NCBI RefSeq assembly: GCF_006539565.1
Contig: NZ_BJNG01000051.1
Coordinates: forward strand, 1 to 33,145
Length of the DNA: 33,145 nt
Direction of reading: 5' to 3'
Source of the DNA: Pseudonocardia hydrocarbonoxydans
Lineage (GTDB): Bacteria > Actinomycetota > Actinomycetes > Mycobacteriales > Pseudonocardiaceae
Shown: positions 16,843-26,554 of the stretch, one piece after another
How positions within the stretch are numbered: position 1 is the first letter of the stretch
How the letters are laid out: every line of letters begins with the position of its first letter
Program-made: the position numbers and the translations under genes
The notes under the pieces: model-generated
Told to the model about the DNA's origin: nothing
What the model saw: only the letters and a program-made list of their open reading frames with translations
Database searches by the model: none

Positions 16843-17241
16843 TCAGCGGTGCAGGCGGACCAGGCCCGCCGCCGTCGGGGGCATTCCGCAGGCGTCCCGG
16901 TAGAACGGGGTGAGCGCCTCGGCGAAGTCGACGTGCAGCCAGGTGCAGCCCGCGTCGGCCGCCGCGCGCCGGGCCCGCGCCACCAGCTCCCGGCCGATGC
17001 CGCGCCCCCGGTGCGGCGGCGCGACCACGGTGTCGAGCAGGAAGGCGTGGCGGTCGCCGTCCCAGGCGAGGTTGACGAACCCGACGAGCCGCTCGCCGTC
17101 GAACGCGCCGAACCAGCTCAGGCTGTGCCGCGCCAGCCGCGCGCCCCACGCGACCAGCCGCGCGTTCTCGCCGAAGGCGGCGGCGTGCAGCTGGGACAGC
17201 GCCACGTCGTCGACGGGGCAGCGCTCCCGATAGGTGATCAC
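16843..17241 (-). CDS. GNAT family N-acetyltransferase
   Basis: A 132-residue acetyltransferase. The acetyl-CoA pyrophosphate loop is HRGRGIGRELVARA, preceded by the LLDTVVAPP strand, and the C-terminal part FYRDACGM is also typical. The substrate is unknown. The GTG at 17241 overlaps the stop of the TetR gene (GTGA), so it is the third gene of paaG-tetR-GNAT. Its presence in a phenylacetate operon is not explained by the known pathway. Confidence 0.85.
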   Translation of the reverse strand: MITYRERCPVDDVALSQLHAAAFGENARLVAWGARLARHSLSWFGAFDGERLVGFVNLAWDGDRHAFLLDTVVAPPHRGRGIGRELVARARRAAADAGCTWLHVDFAEALTPFYRDACGMPPTAAGLVRLHR

Positions 17242-17822
17242 CGCGCGGGCAGGATGCCCTCGAACGCGGCCCGCGCCACGTCGTCGGGCAGCGTCGACGG
17301 GCCCGGGCGCGCCCACTCGACCACCGAGTTGACCAGCCCGGACAGCAGCCGCGCGGCCAGCGCGGGCTCCACGCCGACCCGGATCTCCCCCGCCTCGACG
17401 GCCTCGCGGACCAGCGCGGCGATCCGGCCGTCGAACTCGCGGCGGCGCTCCAGCGCCCACCGCTCGCTCTCGGTGTTGCCCCGCACGCGCAGCAGCAGGG
17501 TGACGTAGGGCAGCTCGGCGACCAGCACCTCCACCTGCCCGCGGACGATGTGCCGCAGCCGGGTGAGCGGGCTGCCGGTGCGGGCGCCGTCGGAGTCCAG
17601 GACGGTGAACAGGCCGTCGATGGCCCGCTCCAGCGCCGCCCGCAGCAGCGCCTCCTTGCCCGCGAAGTGGTGGTAGAACGACGACTTGGTGATGCCGGCG
17701 GCCCGGGAGAGGTCCTCCATCGAGGTGGCGTCGTAGCCGCGGGTGTTGAACTCGGTGACCGCGACCTCCAGCAGCGACCCCGGCCCGTGACTGGGCCTGC
17801 GGGCCCGCGCGGCGTTCGTCAT
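17238..17822 (-). CDS. TetR family transcriptional regulator, probable PaaR
   Basis: A 194-residue TetR-type repressor. The N-terminal helix-turn-helix runs about residues 18-60: LLEVAVTEFNTRGYDATSM, then LSRAAGITKSSFYHHFAGKE. The remainder is the helical ligand-binding domain. It lies between paaG and the GNAT gene with overlapping ends. By position it should control the paa genes in response to phenylacetyl-CoA or a related CoA ester, as PaaR does elsewhere. The three matching inverted repeats before paaA, paaG and paaZ are its likely targets. Confidence 0.88.
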   Translation of the reverse strand: MTNAARARRPSHGPGSLLEVAVTEFNTRGYDATSMEDLSRAAGITKSSFYHHFAGKEALLRAALERAIDGLFTVLDSDGARTGSPLTRLRHIVRGQVEVLVAELPYVTLLLRVRGNTESERWALERRREFDGRIAALVREAVEAGEIRVGVEPALAARLLSGLVNSVVEWARPGPSTLPDDVARAAFEGILPAR

Positions 17823-18622
17823 CGGCCCCGGAACTCCGGCGTGCGCTTGCCCAGGAACGCGTCGACGGCGGACACGTGGTCCTGCGTGACCGCGAGCCGG
17901 GCCTGCGCCGCACCCTCCTCCGCCAGGACCGTGGGCAGGTCGCTCACCGCGCCCAGGTGCACCCCGCGCTTGACCTCCGCGTACGCCTTCGTGGGCCCCG
18001 CGGCGAGCCTGCGGGCGAGCTCCAGCGCGGCGGGCAGCACCTCCTCGGCCGGGACGACGGACCGCACGAGACCCCAGTTCGCGGCGTCCTCGGCGGTGAA
18101 GGTCTCGTTGAGCAGCAGCAGCTCCTTCGCCCGGGGGACCCCGACAGCGTGCGCGAGGCTCGCCGACAGGCCCGAGTCGGCCGTCAGCCCGATCCCGACG
18201 AAGGCGGTGGAGAACTTCAGCCCGGCGGCGGCGATCCGCAGGTCGCAGGTCATCGCGAAGCCGAGCCCGGCGCCGACGCAGGGGCCGTTGATCGCGGCGA
18301 CCACCGGGAACGGCAGGTCGGCCAGCCCCAGCACGATGGGGTTGTAGTGCTCGGTGACGGTGTCGAAGGCGCTGGCCGCGTCGGCGCGCAGGGCCTCGGC
18401 ATGCTCGCCCAGGTCCTGCCCCACGCAGAACGCCCTGCCGGACCCGGTGATCACCAGCGCGCGGACGTCGTCGGCGGCGGCCAGCTCCCGGACGGCGGCC
18501 AGCAGCGCGGTCTTCAGCTCGACGGTCAGCGCGTTGTAGCGCGCGGGCCGGTTGAGCGTGAGGACGGCGACGGCCGGGTCGACGTCGTCGCGGGCGAGCA
18601 GGACGGCGGGGGCATCGGTCAC
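17819..18622 (-). CDS. paaG: enoyl-CoA hydratase/isomerase family protein, PaaG-like
   Basis: A 267-residue crotonase-fold enzyme. The oxyanion hole is formed by GRAFCVGQDL and the INGPCVGAGLGFA helix. At the second acidic position it has ADSGLS (Asp), as in PaaG isomerases, rather than the Glu-containing PGAGGT of true hydratases. This favours 1,2-epoxyphenylacetyl-CoA isomerase (ring expansion to oxepin-CoA) over hydratase PaaF. The GTG start at 18622 lies 6 bases after a possible -10 TACGCT, so the transcript may be leaderless. It overlaps the tetR start by 4 bp. Confidence 0.85.
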   Translation of the reverse strand: MTDAPAVLLARDDVDPAVAVLTLNRPARYNALTVELKTALLAAVRELAAADDVRALVITGSGRAFCVGQDLGEHAEALRADAASAFDTVTEHYNPIVLGLADLPFPVVAAINGPCVGAGLGFAMTCDLRIAAAGLKFSTAFVGIGLTADSGLSASLAHAVGVPRAKELLLLNETFTAEDAANWGLVRSVVPAEEVLPAALELARRLAAGPTKAYAEVKRGVHLGAVSDLPTVLAEEGAAQARLAVTQDHVSAVDAFLGKRTPEFRGR

Positions 18623-18628
18623 GCGGGC

Positions 18629-18634
18629 AGCGTA
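18629..18634 (-). promoter_or_regulatory. possible -10 element of leaderless paaG transcript
   Basis: TACGCT on the minus strand, 6 bases before the GTG start. No convincing -35 is seen. The PaaR-like site lies immediately upstream. Confidence 0.4.
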
Positions 18635-18640
18635 GCGCCG

Positions 18641-18654
18641 ACCGAACGATCGGT
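18641..18654. promoter_or_regulatory. putative PaaR operator between paaG and toxin gene
   Basis: ACCGAACGATCGGT fits ACCGNNCGNNCGGT exactly. From memory, this is the core reported for PaaR of Corynebacterium glutamicum. It lies 19 bp upstream of paaG and also overlaps the expected -35 region of the divergent nucleotidyltransferase promoter. Confidence 0.65.
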
Positions 18655-18660
18655 GCGTCG

Positions 18661-18674
18661 TATCACTTGTGATA
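18661..18674. promoter_or_regulatory. inverted repeat TATCAC-TT-GTGATA, likely toxin-antitoxin operator
   Basis: A perfect 6-bp inverted repeat with a 2-base centre overlaps the -10 region of the plus-strand nucleotidyltransferase gene. Position and symmetry suggest binding by the HTH protein encoded at 19356; this is inference. Confidence 0.55.
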
Positions 18675-18678
18675 AACT
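18673..18678 (+). promoter_or_regulatory. possible -10 element of leaderless toxin-antitoxin transcript
   Basis: TAAACT lies 6 bases before GTG 18685, the spacing expected for a leaderless actinobacterial mRNA. No Shine-Dalgarno sequence is seen. Confidence 0.5.
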
Positions 18679-18684
18679 TCGTCG

Positions 18685-19359
18685 GTGGTCGTACTCGCCG
18701 ACGTCCTGGAGTCCGCCGCCCGACTCCAGGGACTCGTTCCGGACGCCGTACTGGTCGGTGGGTCGGCCGCGGCCTTCTACGCCGGGCACCGCGACTCGTT
18801 CGACCACGACCATGTCCTCGCCGACCTCGCCGCCCGGTTCGACGCCGTACTGGAGGCCGTCGAGTCCCAGGACGGCTGGGTCACCAACCGGGTCGCCTAC
18901 GGCAAGATCATCCTCGGTGAGCTGGGAGGGATCGAGACCGGCGTCAGGCAGCTGATCCGGCGCACGCCCCTGGAGGTCGCACGGGTCGAACTCCCCTCCG
19001 GACACACGCTCACGGTGCCCACACCGGAGGAGACGCTGCGCGTCAAGGCCTTCCTCGCCGTCCGCCGCAACCAGACCCGCGATTATCTCGACATCGCCGC
19101 CCTCGCCGACCGGTTCGGCATCACCGAGGCGGGCGCCACCCTGGCCCGCATCGACGACTTCTACGCCGACCAGCACCGCGGCGGCGACGGCGTGGCCTCC
19201 CAGGTGGCGCGCCAGCTGGCCGACCCCCGTCCCGCCGACGTCCCGACGACGCGCGAGCTGCGCACCTACAAGAACCTCACGACTCGGTGGCACGACTGGG
19301 ACGAGGTCGTCCGCACCTGCCGTTCCGTGGCCGCCGCGATGCTGGAGGCGACTCCGTGA
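18685..19359 (+). CDS. AbiEii/AbiGii-like nucleotidyltransferase (putative toxin)
   Basis: A 224-residue protein of the DNA polymerase beta-like nucleotidyltransferase superfamily. Near the N-terminus LVGGSAAAFYAGHRDSFDHDH supplies the GG/S loop and the D-x-D metal ligands. Further on ETLRVKAFLAVRRNQTRDYLDIAAL is the conserved K...R...RDYLD region of AbiEii/MenT-like proteins. MenT-type toxins add nucleotides to tRNA; other members are uncharacterised. It overlaps the downstream HTH gene (GTGA), forming a bicistron, toxin first. The pair is embedded between the two arms of the phenylacetate cluster. Confidence 0.75.
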   Translation: MVVLADVLESAARLQGLVPDAVLVGGSAAAFYAGHRDSFDHDHVLADLAARFDAVLEAVESQDGWVTNRVAYGKIILGELGGIETGVRQLIRRTPLEVARVELPSGHTLTVPTPEETLRVKAFLAVRRNQTRDYLDIAALADRFGITEAGATLARIDDFYADQHRGGDGVASQVARQLADPRPADVPTTRELRTYKNLTTRWHDWDEVVRTCRSVAAAMLEATP

Positions 19360-19799
19360 GCCTCGCCTTCCGCAACGTCGACGCCGACCCCGACGGGCCG
19401 GTCGAGGGCTGGCCGACCGAGGCGGTGCTGACCGCACTCGAACGCGGTGGGCTCTCACACTGGCGCCGACTCGCCACGGCCGTGCGCGCCGACCCGTGGG
19501 GTCCGGTCGCCCGCCGCATCGAAGGGGCGCTGGCCGCCGTGCGGCCGTACGGGGTCGCCGAGCTGATGGACGACGTCCTCACCTCGGCCCGGGCCCATGC
19601 CGACGAACGTGAGCGGGCCGAGGTCGCGGCCGAGATCGCCGCCCTCGTCGGGGAGTCCGGCCTGACCCGCGCCGAATTCGCCCGCTCGATCGGCACGTCG
19701 GCCTCCCGGCTGTCGACCTATGTCGGCGGCTCGGTCACCCCGTCGGCGGCGATGCTCGTGCGGATGCGCCGGGTCGCGCGCGGCGAACCCTGTCGGTGA
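19356..19799 (+). CDS. HTH (XRE-like) protein, putative antitoxin
   Basis: A 147-residue protein starting at GTG 19356, overlapping the nucleotidyltransferase stop by 4 bp. The C-terminal 45 residues form a Cro/XRE-like helix-turn-helix (GLTRAEFARSIGTSASRLSTYVGG followed by TPSAAMLVRMRRVA). The N-terminal 90 residues are helical and unassigned, and could bind the partner enzyme. A cognate antitoxin and autoregulator role is inferred from coupling and the inverted repeat before the operon. Confidence 0.75.
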   Translation: MSLAFRNVDADPDGPVEGWPTEAVLTALERGGLSHWRRLATAVRADPWGPVARRIEGALAAVRPYGVAELMDDVLTSARAHADERERAEVAAEIAALVGESGLTRAEFARSIGTSASRLSTYVGGSVTPSAAMLVRMRRVARGEPCR

Positions 19800-19810
19800 C
19801 CGCACTCCCG

Positions 19811-19819
19811 TGCTAGCGT
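19811..19819 (+). promoter_or_regulatory. possible extended -10 promoter of paaZK
   Basis: TGCTAGCGT (TGN plus TAGCGT) places the start of transcription near 19826, at the left end of the PaaR-like site. No clear -35 is visible. Confidence 0.4.
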
Positions 19820-19825
19820 CCGCAC

Positions 19826-19842
19826 CCGAACGAACGGTCGGT
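19826..19842 (+). promoter_or_regulatory. putative PaaR operator upstream of paaZ
   Basis: CCGAACGAACGGTCGGT shares 14 of its first 16 bases with the paaA site read on the minus strand. The core AACGAACGGTCGGT differs at one constrained position from ACCGNNCGNNCGGT. It lies 21 bp before the paaZ ATG. Confidence 0.6.
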
Positions 19843-19863
19843 AGAGCGAGAGGGTCTCCAGCG

Positions 19864-21887
<2,024 letters not shown>

Positions 21888-21891
<4 letters not shown>

Positions 21892-23213
21892 CCACCATCG
21901 GGAAGCGCCTCGGCGACGCCCCCGCCCCGGAGACCCTCGACGCCGCCGAGCGGATGTCGGTCGACGAGCTGCGCGCGCTGCAGCTCACCCGCCTGCAGTG
22001 GACGCTGCGCCACGCCTACGACAACGTGCCGCACTACCGCCGCTCCTTCGACGCCGCGGGCGTGCGGCCCGAGGACTGCCGGTCACTCGCCGACATCGCG
22101 CACTTCCCGATGACGACGAAGGCCGACCTGCGCGACAACTACCCCTACGGGATGTTCGCCGTCCCGCAGGCCGAGGTCCGCCGCATCCACGCGAGCTCGG
22201 GCACCACCGGCCGCCCGACCGTCGTCGGCTACACCGCGCAGGACATCGACGACTGGGCCGGCCTGATCGCCCGCTCGATCCGCGCGGCGGGCGGGCGCCC
22301 CGGCCAGCGCGTGCACAACGCCTACGGCTACGGCCTGTTCACCGGCGGCCTCGGTGCGCACTACGGCATCGAGCGGCTCGGGGCCACGGCCATCCCGATC
22401 TCGGGCGGCATGACCCCCCGCCAGGTCCAGCTGATCATGGACTTCGAGCCGGACGTCATCATGGTCACGCCCTCCTACCTGCTCACGATCATCGACGAGT
22501 TCGAGCGCCAGGGCATCGACCCCCGCTCCTCGACGCTGAAGGTCGGCATCTTCGGCGCCGAGCCGTGGACCGAGCAGATGCGGCTGGAGATCGAGGACCG
22601 GATGGACATCCACGCCGTCGACATCTACGGGCTGTCCGAGGTGATGGGGCCCGGCGTGTCGCAGGAGTGCGTGGAGACCAAGGACGGGCTGCACGTGTGG
22701 GAGGACCACTTCCTCCCCGAGGTCGTCGACCCCCTCGACGGCACCCCGCTCCCCGACGGCGACGAGGGCGAGCTGCTGTTCACGTCGTTGACCAAACAGG
22801 CGCTGCCGATCATCCGGTACCGCACCCGCGACCTCACCCGCCTGCTGCCCGGCACCGCCCGCCCGGCCATGCGGCGGATGCAGAAGATCACCGGCCGCAG
22901 CGACGACATGATCATCCTGCGCGGGGTGAACGTGTTCCCGACCCAGATCGAGGAGATCGTGCTGCGGACGCCGGGCCTCTCGCCGCACTTCCAGCTGCAC
23001 CTGACGACGCAGGGTCGCCTCGACGCGCTCGGCGTGCGGGTGGAGGCCCGCCCCGACGCCTCCCCCACCGACCGGGTGACCGCCGCCGCGGCGCTGGTCA
23101 CGGCCGTCAAGGACACCGTGGGGGTGACGGTCACCTGCGAGGTGCTCGACCCGGACACCCTGGAGCGCTCGGTGGGCAAGCTCAAGCGCCTCTACGACGA
23201 GCGCACCCGCTGA
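21888..23213 (+). CDS. paaK: phenylacetate--CoA ligase PaaK
   Basis: A 441-residue adenylate-forming enzyme that activates phenylacetate to phenylacetyl-CoA with ATP, the entry step of the pathway. The P-loop is HASSGTTGRPTVVGYT near residue 102. IYGLSEVMGPGVSQEC is the adenine-binding motif, YRTRDLTRLL the hinge region, and KITGRSDDMIILRGVNVFP the PaaK-type C-terminal motif. The length is typical. Its start overlaps the paaZ stop by 4 bp. Confidence 0.97.
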
Positions 23214-23223
23214 CCCGCGGCGG

Positions 23224-23904
23224 TCAGCCCGAGAGCGCGGCGATCCGGGCGAGCCGCAGCTCCAGGTCGGAGATGCGCAGCTGCGCCGTCACCACCGCGG
23301 CGACGAGCGAGCCGAACGCCTCGACGATGCGCAGGTCGGTCGGGAGCAGCCCGCGCTCGGACCGGGTGACCACGAACAGGGCGCCGACGGGCCGGTCGTC
23401 GTCGGACCGCAGCGGGACGACCGCGCCGTGCCCGGTCGAGCGGGGCTCCGGGAACGCGGCCTCCGCCGGGTCGAACAGGCGGTGCCCGCGGGTCAGCTGG
23501 GCCTGCGTCACGACCGCCGGGGCGGGGGTGTCGGCGAGTCGCTCGGCCAGCCACCGGGGCACGCCGGCGGCGGCGCAGAACCGCAGCCCGGCGCCGTCAC
23601 CGGCGAGGTAGACCCCGGCGGACTCGGCGTCCAGCGCCCGGGCGAGCGGGCGCACCGCCGCCCGGACCGCGGGCACCAGGTGCACGGCGTCGGGCGCGGG
23701 CCCGACGGCGGCGGGCGCCGGGGCGGGACGGGCCCGGCCCAGGAACCGGTCGAGGTCGGCGGGGTCGTAGCGGCGGTGCCCGCCCGGCGTCCGGATCGGC
23801 ACCAGCAACCCCGCCTCCTCGGCCGCGAGCAGCGTGGTGCGGCTCATCCCGAGCGCGCGCGACGCCTCGCCCACCGTCAGCCGGCGGGCACCGGACCCCG
23901 TCAC
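23224..23904 (-). CDS. MerR-type HTH / GAF-domain transcriptional regulator
   Basis: A 226-residue protein with a GTG start. Residues about 8-55 form a MerR/excisionase-like winged helix: LTVGEASRALGMSRTTLLAAEEAGLLVPIRTPGGHRRYDPADLDRFL. Residues about 75-215 look like a GAF sensor domain (GVYLAGDGAGLRFCAAAGVPRWL, VGALFVVTRSERGLLPTDLRIVEAFGSLVAAVV). The ligand is unknown. It is divergent from the mycofactocin-type SDR operon across 142 bp, which makes that operon its likely target. It is convergent with paaK, 10 bp away. Confidence 0.83.
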   Translation of the reverse strand: MTGSGARRLTVGEASRALGMSRTTLLAAEEAGLLVPIRTPGGHRRYDPADLDRFLGRARPAPAPAAVGPAPDAVHLVPAVRAAVRPLARALDAESAGVYLAGDGAGLRFCAAAGVPRWLAERLADTPAPAVVTQAQLTRGHRLFDPAEAAFPEPRSTGHGAVVPLRSDDDRPVGALFVVTRSERGLLPTDLRIVEAFGSLVAAVVTAQLRISDLELRLARIAALSG

Positions 23905-23944
23905 GGACCGGCCTCGATTCGCCGCCGATCCGTCCGGGAACGAC

Positions 23945-23973
23945 TTGGGGTCGTCACCCGGTCGTGTTACACC
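23945..23973 (+). promoter_or_regulatory. weak candidate promoter of the SDR-moxR operon
   Basis: TTGGGG and TACACC are separated by 17 bp in the 142-bp divergent region. The match is weak, and the 5' leader would be about 65 bases. A GTGTTACAC inverted repeat at 23964-23972 overlaps it. Confidence 0.3.
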
Positions 23974-24046
23974 TCACAGGCGGTCGCGGTCAATCCCGGT
24001 GAACCCGGACGCGGGCGAAACGATTCCGGACGGTTCGGGGGTGGGA

Positions 24047-24853
24047 ATGGGTACCGACCTCACCGGCCAGGTCGCGCTCGTCACCGGGGCGGCGCGCGGC
24101 CAGGGCCGGTCGCACGCGCTGGCCCTCGCCGACGCGGGCGCCGACGTCGCCGTCCTCGACGTCTGCCGCGACCTCGACGTCCCCGCCTACCCGCTGGCCA
24201 CGCGCGCGGACCTGGACGCCGTCGTCGCCGAGGTGGTCGCCCGCGGGCGGCGCGCGCTCCCGCTGGAGACCGACGTGCGCGACCCCGCGGCCGTCGACGC
24301 CGCACTGGCCGCGCTCGACACCACGTTCGGCCGGCTCGACGTGCTGGTCAACAACGCCGCCGTCGTCACCAGCGCGCCGTTCTGGGAGCTGACCGAACAG
24401 CAGTGGAGCGCCGTCGTCGACACGAACCTGTCGGGCGTCTGGCGCACCACGAAGGCCGCGTCGGCGCTGCTGCGGCGCTCCCCGCGCGGACGGGTCGTGC
24501 ACATCGGGTCCACCGGCGGGGTGCGCGCGGTGCCGGAGTTCGCGCACTACGTGGCGGCCAAGCACGGCGTCGTCGGGCTCACCCGCGCGATGGCGATCGA
24601 GCTGGCCGCCGACGGCGTCACCGTCAACGCGATCCTGCCCGGCGCCGTGGACTCGCCGATGCTCGCCGGGCTGGCCGACGAGCTCGGCCTCACCCCCGAC
24701 GACGTGCACAAGCGCTGGCTGCACGACCAGCTGCTCATGGAGGTCATCTCCCCCGACGAGGTGACCGGCGCCCTGATGTGGCTGCTGTCCGACTCGGCCC
24801 GGCACGTCACGGGCCACTGTCTCGCGGTGGACGGGGGAGCCCTCGCCCGCTGA
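24047..24853 (+). CDS. mycofactocin-coupled SDR family oxidoreductase 1
   Basis: A 268-residue short-chain dehydrogenase. GAARGQGRSHALALADAGADV is the nucleotide loop. DVCRDLDVPAYPLATRADLDAVVAEV is the extra segment after strand 2 that marks the mycofactocin-dependent SDR group, whose tightly bound NAD is reoxidised by mycofactocin. Catalytic residues are Ser in IGSTGGVRAV and Tyr-Lys in YVAAKHG. It is the most divergent of the three tandem copies: NNAA replaces NAG, and the ending is DGGALAR. First gene of the operon; the substrate, probably an alcohol, is unknown. Confidence 0.9.
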   Translation: MGTDLTGQVALVTGAARGQGRSHALALADAGADVAVLDVCRDLDVPAYPLATRADLDAVVAEVVARGRRALPLETDVRDPAAVDAALAALDTTFGRLDVLVNNAAVVTSAPFWELTEQQWSAVVDTNLSGVWRTTKAASALLRRSPRGRVVHIGSTGGVRAVPEFAHYVAAKHGVVGLTRAMAIELAADGVTVNAILPGAVDSPMLAGLADELGLTPDDVHKRWLHDQLLMEVISPDEVTGALMWLLSDSARHVTGHCLAVDGGALAR

Positions 24854-24877
24854 GGTCACGACGCTCGAGGAGGAGCG

Positions 24878-25714
24878 ATGGGGAAGTTCGACGGCAAGGT
24901 CGTGCTGATCACCGGAGGGGCCCGCGGCCAGGGCCGCTCGCACGCGCTGGCGTTCGCCCGGGAGGGGGCCGACGTGGCGTTCTGCGACATCGCCGCCCAA
25001 CTGGACTCGGTGCCCTACCGGATGGCCCGGCCCGAGGACCTGGACGAGACCGTCAAGCTCGTCGAGGAGCTGGACCGGCGCTGCGTCGCCGTCCGTGCCG
25101 ACGTGCGCGACCAGGGACAGGTGCAGGCGTTCGTCGACCAGGCCCGCACCGAGCTGGGCCGCGTCGACATCCTGCTCGCCAACGCCGGCATCTTCTCGTT
25201 CTCGACGATCGCGGATATGACCGAGGACCTCTGGCAGGAGATGATCGACGTCAACCTCACCGGCGTCTACCACGCCATGCGCGCGGTGCTGCCGATCATG
25301 ATCGAGCAGGGTTCCGGGCGGATCATCGCCACCTCGTCGACGGCCGGGAAGATGGGCTTCCCCAACGTCGGGCACTACGTGGCGACCAAGTGGGGCGTGA
25401 TCGGGCTGGTGAAGTCGGTGGCCCAGGAGGTGGGCGCGCACGGGATCACCGTCAACGCGATCTGCCCGACCAGCGTCGACACCGACATGATCCAGAACGA
25501 GGCGGCCTACCGCCTGTTCCTGCCCGACCTCGAGAACCCGACCCGCGACGACGCCGCTCCGGCGTTCCAGACGCTGAACGCCATCCCGGTGCCGTGGATC
25601 GAGCCGGTCGACATCTCGAACGCGATGCTGTTCCTGGCCTCCGACGAGGCCCGCTACATCACCGGCGAGACCCTCGCCGTGGCCGCCGGTTCGACCGCCA
25701 CCAACGCGGGCTGA
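24878..25714 (+). CDS. mycofactocin-coupled SDR family oxidoreductase 2
   Basis: A 278-residue SDR. It has GGARGQGRSHALAFAREGADV and the diagnostic insertion CDIAAQLDSVPYRMARPEDLDETVKLVEELDRR. NAGIF is followed by Ser in ATSSTAGKMG and Tyr-Lys in YVATKWG. The variable substrate loop after TDMIQNEAAYRLFLPDL differs from its neighbours, so the three copies probably differ in substrate. A GAGGAGGAG ribosome site precedes ATG 24878, and the gap from SDR 1 is 24 bp. Confidence 0.92.
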   Translation: MGKFDGKVVLITGGARGQGRSHALAFAREGADVAFCDIAAQLDSVPYRMARPEDLDETVKLVEELDRRCVAVRADVRDQGQVQAFVDQARTELGRVDILLANAGIFSFSTIADMTEDLWQEMIDVNLTGVYHAMRAVLPIMIEQGSGRIIATSSTAGKMGFPNVGHYVATKWGVIGLVKSVAQEVGAHGITVNAICPTSVDTDMIQNEAAYRLFLPDLENPTRDDAAPAFQTLNAIPVPWIEPVDISNAMLFLASDEARYITGETLAVAAGSTATNAG

Positions 25715-25726
25715 GGGGAGCACGTC

Positions 25727-26554
25727 ATGGCTGGACGACTGCAGGGCCCGGGTCGATTGACAGGCAAGGTCGCGTTCGTCTCGGGCGCGGCCCGCGGGCA
25801 GGGCCGGTCGCACGCGCTGCGGCTGGCGCAGGAGGGTGCCGACGTCATCGCGTTCGACGTCTGCCGCCAGCTCGCGAGCGTCCCGTACCCGATGGCGACG
25901 CCGGACGACCTGAAGGAGACCGTGCGCCAGGTCGAGGAGCTCGACCGCCGGATCGTCGCCCGCGAGGCCGACGTCCGCGACTCCGACGCGCTCGCCGCGC
26001 TCGTCGCCGAGGGGGTCGGCGAGTTCGGCAGGCTCGACGTCGTGTGCGCCAACGCCGGCATCGCCACGTTCGCCGAGAACGCCTGGTCGATCACCGACGA
26101 GTCGTGGGACGAGATGATCGCGGTGAACCTGACGGGGGTGTGGCGCACGGTGAAGGCCGCGGTCCCCGCCATGATCGACGCCGGCAACGGCGGGTCGATC
26201 GTGATCACCAGCTCCACCGCGGGCGTCAAGGGCATGGCCGGGATCGGGCACTACTCCGCGGCCAAGCACGGGGTGGTCGGGCTGATGCGGACGCTGGCCA
26301 ACGAGCTGGCGCCGCACTCGATCCGGGTCAACACCGTGCACCCGACCGGCGTGAACACCCCGATGGTCGTCAACGACTTCATGGCGGAGTTCCTGGCCGG
26401 CTCGGACATGTCGGCGAACATGCAGAACGCGCTGCCGGTGGAGATGGTCGAGGCCGTGGACATCTCCAACGCGGTCGTCTGGCTGTCCTCGGACGAGGCC
26501 CGCTACGTCACCGGGGTGTCGCTGCCCGTCGACGCGGGGTTCCTGCAGAAGTGA
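25727..26554 (+). CDS. mycofactocin-coupled SDR family oxidoreductase 3
   Basis: A 275-residue SDR with the clearest family signature of the three: GAARGQGRSHALRLAQEGADV, then DVCRQLASVPYPMATPDDLKETVRQV. NAGIA is followed by Ser in ITSSTAGVKG and Tyr-Lys in YSAAKHG. PTGVNTPMVVNDFMAEFL forms the substrate loop. It starts 12 bp after SDR 2 behind GAGGGGAG and its stop overlaps the start of the moxR-type gene. No mycofactocin biosynthesis gene lies in this window, so the cofactor must be made elsewhere in the genome if the assignment is right. Confidence 0.93.
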   Translation: MAGRLQGPGRLTGKVAFVSGAARGQGRSHALRLAQEGADVIAFDVCRQLASVPYPMATPDDLKETVRQVEELDRRIVAREADVRDSDALAALVAEGVGEFGRLDVVCANAGIATFAENAWSITDESWDEMIAVNLTGVWRTVKAAVPAMIDAGNGGSIVITSSTAGVKGMAGIGHYSAAKHGVVGLMRTLANELAPHSIRVNTVHPTGVNTPMVVNDFMAEFLAGSDMSANMQNALPVEMVEAVDISNAVVWLSSDEARYVTGVSLPVDAGFLQK

